From positions 1 to 64,000 of the forward strand of contig JAIDQQ010000023.1 in assembly GCA_029062165.1 (NCBI GenBank): a stretch of DNA of 64,000 bases, written 5' to 3'. Source of the stretch: Ruminococcus sp. (lineage in GTDB: Bacteria; Bacillota; Clostridia; Oscillospirales; Ruminococcaceae). Made by a program: the position numbers and the translations under genes. Shown in pieces: positions 59,460 to 64,000 of the stretch (within the stretch, counting starts at the first letter, position 1; each line of letters opens with the position of its first letter). The notes below the pieces were generated by a model, which made no database searches, was not told the origin of the DNA, and saw only the letters and a list, made by a program, of their open reading frames with translations.

Positions 59460-60310
59460 TAAAAGCGATACCGGTCATACTGTTAATGTTAGTCGGATTT
59501 CTTGTGTGGAACTTTTTCGGCGGTGGATTTTCCGACAATTTAGAGGAACTGACCGTGCATTATATAGACGTCGGGCAAGGTGACAGTATCTACATAAAAT
59601 CCGGTGATACTGATATGCTTATTGATTGTGGCGAATCCGGTGACTGTGAAAAAGTTATTTCGTATCTCGACGGTATGGGCATTACAGATATTGATTACGT
59701 TGTAGGAACTCACCCGCATTCAGACCATATGGGCGGTATGAGTAAAATTGTGGCAAACTTCAATATAGGCGAGATGATTATTCCGCATATAGACGACAGC
59801 GACACTCCTACAACTAAATATTTTGAAAAATTTCTTAATGCCTGCTCCGTGAAGAATCTGTCACTTACGGAAGCGGAAATCGGCAGAAAAATAAGTCTCG
59901 GTGACGCCGTACTTGAAATAATAGCTCCGTGCAGTGAGGATTACAGTAATGTGAATAATTATTCCGTAACTTTCATAATGAATCACGGAGACAATAGTTT
60001 CATATTCAGCGGTGATGCCGAAAAACTCGCCGAAAATGAAATGATTGAAAGCGGAAAACTTCAGGATATAGACGTTTATAAAGTCGGACATCATGGCAGT
60101 GATACGTCATCTTCGGAAGATTTCCTAAACGTCATAAAACCAGATTATGCAGTTATTTCATGCGGTACTGGTAATTCATACGGACATCCTTGTGATATAA
60201 CTATTGAAAATCTAAGTAAATTTACCGATAAGATTTACCGTACTGATATTTCAGGTACTGTCGTATTTACTTCAGACGGCAAAAATCTTGACGTAAAGAC
60301 AGAAAGGTAA
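59339..60310 (+). CDS. ComEC/Rec2-like metallo-beta-lactamase-fold hydrolase
   Basis: The 323-residue protein has a soluble charged N-terminus (about 1-40), one membrane helix (about 43-61) and an outside metallo-beta-lactamase domain. That domain starts VHYIDVGQGDSIYIKSGD and carries the metal site THPHSDHMGGM, FSGDAEKLAE and KVGHHGSDTSS. It corresponds to the C-terminal nuclease-like part of ComEC without the channel. The start is TTG, with AGGTGA about 8 bases upstream. It overlaps ygiQ by 121 bases; no later start keeps the membrane helix. A DUF3006 gene, a usual companion, follows after 6 bases. Confidence 0.85.
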   Translation: MAEKNKFGLTDEQKKNLTDYARKTKQEYDQQSPKQKRKTLIKAIPVILLMLVGFLVWNFFGGGFSDNLEELTVHYIDVGQGDSIYIKSGDTDMLIDCGESGDCEKVISYLDGMGITDIDYVVGTHPHSDHMGGMSKIVANFNIGEMIIPHIDDSDTPTTKYFEKFLNACSVKNLSLTEAEIGRKISLGDAVLEIIAPCSEDYSNVNNYSVTFIMNHGDNSFIFSGDAEKLAENEMIESGKLQDIDVYKVGHHGSDTSSSEDFLNVIKPDYAVISCGTGNSYGHPCDITIENLSKFTDKIYRTDISGTVVFTSDGKNLDVKTER

Positions 60311-60316
60311 TATTTT

Positions 60317-60526
60317 ATGAACGTTATTGACCGTTTTGAAAATAATAAAGCTGTCCTCGAAACCGACAGCGGACTGATTGAAATAGAACGCTCACGACTA
60401 CCGGAAAACGTCCGTGAAGGTGATGTAGTTACGGAAAATAACGGCGAATGGTTCGTTGACATTCCGGCAACCGAACAGCGACGTCTGTATATGCGTGAAT
60501 TAATGAAAAGGTTGATGAAAAAATGA
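60317..60526 (+). CDS. DUF3006 family protein
   Basis: The 69-residue acidic beta-rich protein matches DUF3006: VIDRFENNKAVLETDSG, then RLPENVREGDVVTENNG. Members are encoded next to ComEC-like hydrolases, as here, and may accompany the enzyme, but the function has not been shown to my knowledge. It starts 6 bases after the hydrolase stop, with an AAAGGT site, and its end overlaps the next gene by 4 bases. Confidence 0.83.
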   Translation: MNVIDRFENNKAVLETDSGLIEIERSRLPENVREGDVVTENNGEWFVDIPATEQRRLYMRELMKRLMKK

Positions 60527-61740
60527 CTGATATAATTATAGTAGGTGGCGGAGCGTCCGGCTGTTTCGGAGCGGTACAGGCTACACGTTCCGGAAAAAAT
60601 GTACTACTCTTTGAACCTAACGAAAAATTAGGACGTAAACTTCGTATCACCGGCAAGGGTAGATGTAATCTTACCAATAATTCCGATGTTCAGGAACATC
60701 TGAAAAATATTCCGGTAAATAATCGGTTTATGTATAGTGCATTTTCCGCTTTCGATGCCTATGATACAATGAATTTCTTTGAGGAATTAGGCGTACCTCT
60801 CAAAACTGAACGTGGTAACAGAGTTTTTCCGGTAAGCGATAACGCAAACGATATAGCAGACGCTCTTGTACGTGAAATAAAAAAATCCGGCGTGAAAGTT
60901 ATCCGGAAACGTGTAACTGAACTGATTACGGAAAATAATATCTGTAAGGGAGTTAAAGCCGGTAACGAAACTTATTACGCCGAATCCGTTCTGATAGCGT
61001 GTGGCGGAAAATCCTATCAGAAAACCGGTTCTGACGGTGACGGTTACAGGCTTGCGGAATCTGTCGGGCATACCATAACCGATATAAAACCAAGCCTTGT
61101 ACCGCTTGTATCTCCGGATAAGTACTGTGCCGATATGATGGGTCTTTCACTGAAAAACGTCACACTGAATCTTTATGACCGTGACAGGATTATATATTCC
61201 GAATCCGGTGAAATGCTCTTCACACACTTCGGAGTTTCAGGACCTCTTGTATTAAGTGCGAGTTCTCATATACGTGAAATGCAGTCCGGACGGTATAAAA
61301 TTCTCATAGATTTGAAACCAGCTCTCACACCGGAACAGCTTGACAACAGAATACAACGTGATTTTTCCGAAAACTTAAACCGTGATTTCATAAACGGTAT
61401 ACGGAAACTTCTTCCGGCAAAAATGATTCCTGTAATTGTCAGACTATCCGGAATAAGTCCGGAACAGAAAGTAAACAGCATTACAAGGGAACAAAGACAC
61501 AAATTCGGCGAGTTACTGAAAGCCTTTCCGGTGAGAATATCGGATTTCAGACCGGTAGAAGAAGCTATCATAACAAGCGGTGGAATTTCCGTTAGGGAAA
61601 TAAACCCTAAAACTATGGAATCTAAAATAATCAAGGGGCTTTTCTTTGCCGGTGAGGTCATAGACGTTGACGCTTATACAGGCGGATTCAATCTACAGAT
61701 TGCCTTTTCTACGGCGTATTCAGCCGTACTAAATATGTAA
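60523..61740 (+). CDS. HI0933-like FAD-dependent oxidoreductase
   Basis: The 405-residue flavoprotein of the HI0933/YhiN group has an N-terminal dinucleotide fold (IIIVGGGASGCFGAVQATR) and the family-specific GRKLRITGKGRCNLTNN. Further motifs are VLIACGGKSYQKTGSDGDGY, FTHFGVSGPLVLSAS and, at the end, TSGGISVREINPKTMESK and GEVIDVDAYTGGFNLQ. The substrate is unknown. It overlaps the DUF3006 gene by 4 bases and precedes cmk by 14 bases, an arrangement shared with other Clostridia (flavoprotein-cmk-plsC-ispH). Confidence 0.93.
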   Translation: MTDIIIVGGGASGCFGAVQATRSGKNVLLFEPNEKLGRKLRITGKGRCNLTNNSDVQEHLKNIPVNNRFMYSAFSAFDAYDTMNFFEELGVPLKTERGNRVFPVSDNANDIADALVREIKKSGVKVIRKRVTELITENNICKGVKAGNETYYAESVLIACGGKSYQKTGSDGDGYRLAESVGHTITDIKPSLVPLVSPDKYCADMMGLSLKNVTLNLYDRDRIIYSESGEMLFTHFGVSGPLVLSASSHIREMQSGRYKILIDLKPALTPEQLDNRIQRDFSENLNRDFINGIRKLLPAKMIPVIVRLSGISPEQKVNSITREQRHKFGELLKAFPVRISDFRPVEEAIITSGGISVREINPKTMESKIIKGLFFAGEVIDVDAYTGGFNLQIAFSTAYSAVLNM

Positions 61741-61754
61741 AGGAGTTTTTTATT

Positions 61755-62417
61755 ATGAGTATTAATATTGCAATCGACGGTCCGGCAGGAGCAGGTAAAA
61801 GTACCGTAGCCAAAGCGGTATCTGCTGAACTGGGCTATATATACGTCGATACCGGTGCATTATACCGTACTATCGCACTTTTTATCACGGAGAACAATAT
61901 TTCTGATGAGAATATCCCGACAGAAATTAAAAATGCTGATGTTTCACTTAAATTTGTCGACGGTGTACAGAAAGTCTTCTTAGGTGACAGGGACGTTTCC
62001 GGACTTATAAGAACACCGGAAATTTCTATGGAAGCGTCAAGAACTTCCGCAATACCGGCGGTACGTGAATATCTTTTCGGAACTCAACAGAAAATAGCAC
62101 GTGAAAATAACGTCATCATGGACGGAAGAGACATCGGAACTGTTGTACTTCCGGACGCAGATGTTAAAATATTTCTTACGGCTACTCCCGAAGAACGTGC
62201 AGAACGTCGATATAAAGAACTGTCTGAAAAACCAAACTGTCCGTGTTATGAGGAAATCTTAAGCGACATCATAGAACGTGACCACAATGACATGAATCGT
62301 CCTGTAGCACCTCTGAAACAGGCAGATGATGCTGTACTTGTCGACAGTACTGACCTTACACTTCGGGAATCGGTTGATACTATAATCAGAATAATAAATC
62401 AGAAGACAGGCAGGTGA
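61755..62417 (+). CDS. cmk: Cytidylate kinase
   Basis: This kinase phosphorylates CMP and dCMP. The 220 residues have the P-loop DGPAGAGKST (8-17), the substrate region YVDTGALYRTI, MDGRDIGTVVLPDADVKIFL and a lid with ERAERRYKEL and RDHNDMNRPVAPLK. All expected residues are present. AAGGAG lies about 8 bases before the ATG. It is followed after 6 bases by plsC and then the ispH-rpsA fusion; cmk next to rpsA is conserved in many bacteria. Confidence 0.96.
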   Translation: MSINIAIDGPAGAGKSTVAKAVSAELGYIYVDTGALYRTIALFITENNISDENIPTEIKNADVSLKFVDGVQKVFLGDRDVSGLIRTPEISMEASRTSAIPAVREYLFGTQQKIARENNVIMDGRDIGTVVLPDADVKIFLTATPEERAERRYKELSEKPNCPCYEEILSDIIERDHNDMNRPVAPLKQADDAVLVDSTDLTLRESVDTIIRIINQKTGR

Positions 62418-62423
62418 TATTTT

Positions 62424-63038
62424 ATGCTTTACGCTATAGAAAAATTTGTTGTCAGGGTTGTGATGAGTATAGCTTTCAGTCTGCACTTCGAGGGCAGGGA
62501 AAATATCCCGAAAGATACTACTGTAATATTCGCCTCTAATCACCGTACAAATGCTGACCCGCCTTTTATAGGTTGTGCGTTACGTGGTAAACACGCATTC
62601 ATGGCGAAAGAAGAATTATTCAGAAATAAATTTTTCGGTGCGTTGATACGTAGTGCCGGAGCGTTTCCGGTTGCCAGAGGTAAAGGCGATACGGCTGTTA
62701 TTGATACGGCTGTTGAGGCACTGAATAATAATAAAAGTCTCATGATTTTTCCGGAGGGTACACGCTCTAAGGATGGTAAGGTACATAAAGGACATTCCGG
62801 AGCAGGTTTAATTTCTGCACGTTCCGGAAAACCTATAGTACCGGTAGGAATAGTCTTCGGTGAAAAACTTAAATTCCGTACAAGAGTTGTTGTAAAATAC
62901 GGTAAGCCCATAAATCCGGCTGATTACTGCGAAATATGCGACACTCCTAATCCTCGTCAGGTAGTTAGATTAAAAAACCGTTACATGAATGATATAAAAC
63001 TTCTCGTTGAGGGTGAGCCGGAGGAAAAAAATGACTAA
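62424..63038 (+). CDS. plsC: 1-acyl-glycerol-3-phosphate acyltransferase
   Basis: This membrane-associated enzyme adds the second acyl chain in phospholipid synthesis, making phosphatidic acid. The 204 residues carry the HX4D catalytic motif as NHRTNADPP, then GAFPVARGKGD, the glycerol-phosphate-binding FPEGTRSKDG and KPIVPVGIVFG. Length is typical of the short bacterial form. A weak GGTGAT site precedes the ATG and it probably relies on coupling with cmk. It overlaps ispH by 8 bases. Confidence 0.94.
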   Translation: MLYAIEKFVVRVVMSIAFSLHFEGRENIPKDTTVIFASNHRTNADPPFIGCALRGKHAFMAKEELFRNKFFGALIRSAGAFPVARGKGDTAVIDTAVEALNNNKSLMIFPEGTRSKDGKVHKGHSGAGLISARSGKPIVPVGIVFGEKLKFRTRVVVKYGKPINPADYCEICDTPNPRQVVRLKNRYMNDIKLLVEGEPEEKND

Positions 63039-64000
63039 AATTACAGTAGCAGATTCTGCCGGTTTCTGTTTCGGGGTTGACAGGGCTGTGAAAATGGTGT
63101 ATAATGAATTAGACAAGGGTGCTAAGGTTGCAACTTTCGGGGCTATCATACACAACAAGGACGTTGTGAACGATATGACCGCAAAGGGTGTAAGGATTGT
63201 CAATTCTGTTGACGAACTCAACCCCGACGAAACTGTTGTTATACGTTCACACGGTGTAGGCAGAAATATCTATGAACAGATTGAAAAAAAAGGTAACAGG
63301 CTTCTTGACGCTACGTGTCCTTTTGTTTCAAAGATTCACAGAATTGTTGAGGAAAAAACAAGAGAGGGTTGTTTTATTCTCATTGCAGGTGATTCAACAC
63401 ACCCCGAAGTACAAGGAATTGTTGGTCATTGTGAACAAAATTATTTCGTTTTTAAGGATAATTTTGAACTAAAACACTTTTTTGAAAATCTGGACGAAAA
63501 TTTTAAAAAAACTATTGCTTTTATCGCTCAAACGACGTATAATATATTAGTATGGGAAAATTGTTTAAAGGAAATTCCGCCGGATATACCTGTTGTTATA
63601 TCCGATACAATCTGTAACGCTACGGATGTACGGCAGTCAGATGCCTGTAAACTTGCTAAGAAGTCCGATATTATGATTGTAGTCGGTGGCAAACACAGCT
63701 CAAATACTGTTAAACTATATGACGTATGCAGTAAGTATTGTAAAACTTATCATATAGAAAATTCAGCGGAACTTGAATCTCTGGACATTCCCGTTGCTGA
63801 AAATATCGGCATTACTGCCGGAGCTTCTACTCCGGCTTATATAATTAAGGAGGTACTAACCAAAATGGCAGAAATCGAAAAGGAAACTATTCAGGAAGAG
63901 GAAAACTTTCAGGAATTACTTGACAAGTCATTCAAAAAAATTCGTACAGGAGATAAAGTAAAGGCTACAGTAGTTGCTGTAAACAATACAGAAGTTGTAG
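63031..64000 (+). CDS. IspH fused to ribosomal protein S1, 5' part (continues beyond window)
   Basis: Only the first 323 codons are seen. Residues 1 to about 275 form 4-hydroxy-3-methylbut-2-enyl diphosphate reductase, the last enzyme of the MEP isoprenoid pathway. It has the Fe-S cysteines in AGFCFGVDRAV (Cys13), DATCPFVSKIH and ISDTICNATDVRQ, with IRSHGVG and AGDSTHPEVQG. After IIKEVLTKM the frame runs without a stop into an acidic linker and KKIRTGDKVKATVVAVNN, the beginning of an S1 domain. This is the IspH-S1 fusion common in Clostridia. An internal AAGGAGG and ATG lie at the junction (63847-63867). The gene overlaps plsC by 8 bases. Confidence 0.93.
   Translation, partial: MTKITVADSAGFCFGVDRAVKMVYNELDKGAKVATFGAIIHNKDVVNDMTAKGVRIVNSVDELNPDETVVIRSHGVGRNIYEQIEKKGNRLLDATCPFVSKIHRIVEEKTREGCFILIAGDSTHPEVQGIVGHCEQNYFVFKDNFELKHFFENLDENFKKTIAFIAQTTYNILVWENCLKEIPPDIPVVISDTICNATDVRQSDACKLAKKSDIMIVVGGKHSSNTVKLYDVCSKYCKTYHIENSAELESLDIPVAENIGITAGASTPAYIIKEVLTKMAEIEKETIQEEENFQELLDKSFKKIRTGDKVKATVVAVNNTEVV
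63847..63867 (+). promoter_or_regulatory. rpsA: Internal ribosome binding site and start codon at the IspH-S1 junction
   Basis: AAGGAGG (63847-63853) lies 11 bases before an in-frame ATG (63865) that opens MAEIEKETIQEEE. It could give a separate S1 protein from the fusion mRNA; codons for Lys-Glu-Val also explain the bases, so this is a possibility only. Confidence 0.45.

Overview
Organism. The window looks like a chromosome segment of an AT-rich Gram-positive Clostridia member, most likely a fibre-degrading gut or rumen Ruminococcus (Oscillospiraceae). The support is: four dockerin-bearing secreted proteins with long threonine linkers, a GH5 endoglucanase lipoprotein, an IspH-S1 fusion, the SipL/SpoIVA spore-coat pair, DUF4317, and near-consensus TTGACA-17-TATAAT promoters with AAGGAGG ribosome binding sites. 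The species call is inference. No CRISPR array, insertion sequence, prophage or tRNA was seen.

Layout. 1-118 is the 3' end of a 5S rRNA and its terminator. 220-4744 (minus) is the str operon rpsL-rpsG-fusA-tuf. 4963-10363 (minus) holds trkA-trkH followed closely by a cohesin-like/LRR/dockerin protein. 10582-14326 holds the GH5 lipoprotein and an LRR-dockerin protein. 14385-17572 (minus) holds a degenerate LCP protein, TatD and PP2C, plus a SLOG protein. 17708-24759 is mostly amino-acid metabolism: alr, a TatD-associated radical SAM protein, ilvE, serC and serA. 24918-31348 holds DUF4317, sipL-spoIVA, a frameshifted DUF3267 gene and a DUF2975/XRE pair. 31526-39116 is an iorA/iorB/paaK aryl-acid cluster interleaved with small unknown genes. 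40265-44103 is malQ-glgP. 44328-46774 is a dockerin-BIG2x5-VanY gene split by an apparent one-base frameshift. 46817-51683 (minus) holds a TraB-like lipoprotein, cdaA-cdaR, and a cysteine desulfurase with DUF3343. 51856-53967 (minus) is a dockerin protein made of beta-sandwich modules. 54287-64000 is a housekeeping run: tepA, ftsK, ygiQ, a ComEC-like hydrolase, DUF3006, a HI0933-like flavoprotein, cmk, plsC and ispH-rpsA.

How it fits together. The dockerin proteins and the GH5 lipoprotein point to a surface polysaccharide-degrading apparatus. Two of them share an uncharacterised FGYWWG-type module, and the dockerins fall into at least two sequence classes. malQ-glgP handles intracellular alpha-glucan. 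iorAB-paaK could convert aryl acids to aromatic 2-oxo acids, as known physiologically for rumen ruminococci, or run in the opposite direction. CdaA-made c-di-AMP would be expected to control the Trk potassium system.

The most novel signals are the split dockerin-BIG2-VanY gene, the possible cohesin-LRR-dockerin adaptor, the shared module, the catalytically degenerate LCP protein, the orphan genes inside iorA-paaK, and the palindrome beside the DUF2975/XRE promoter. Calls come from reading the sequence; no database search was run.
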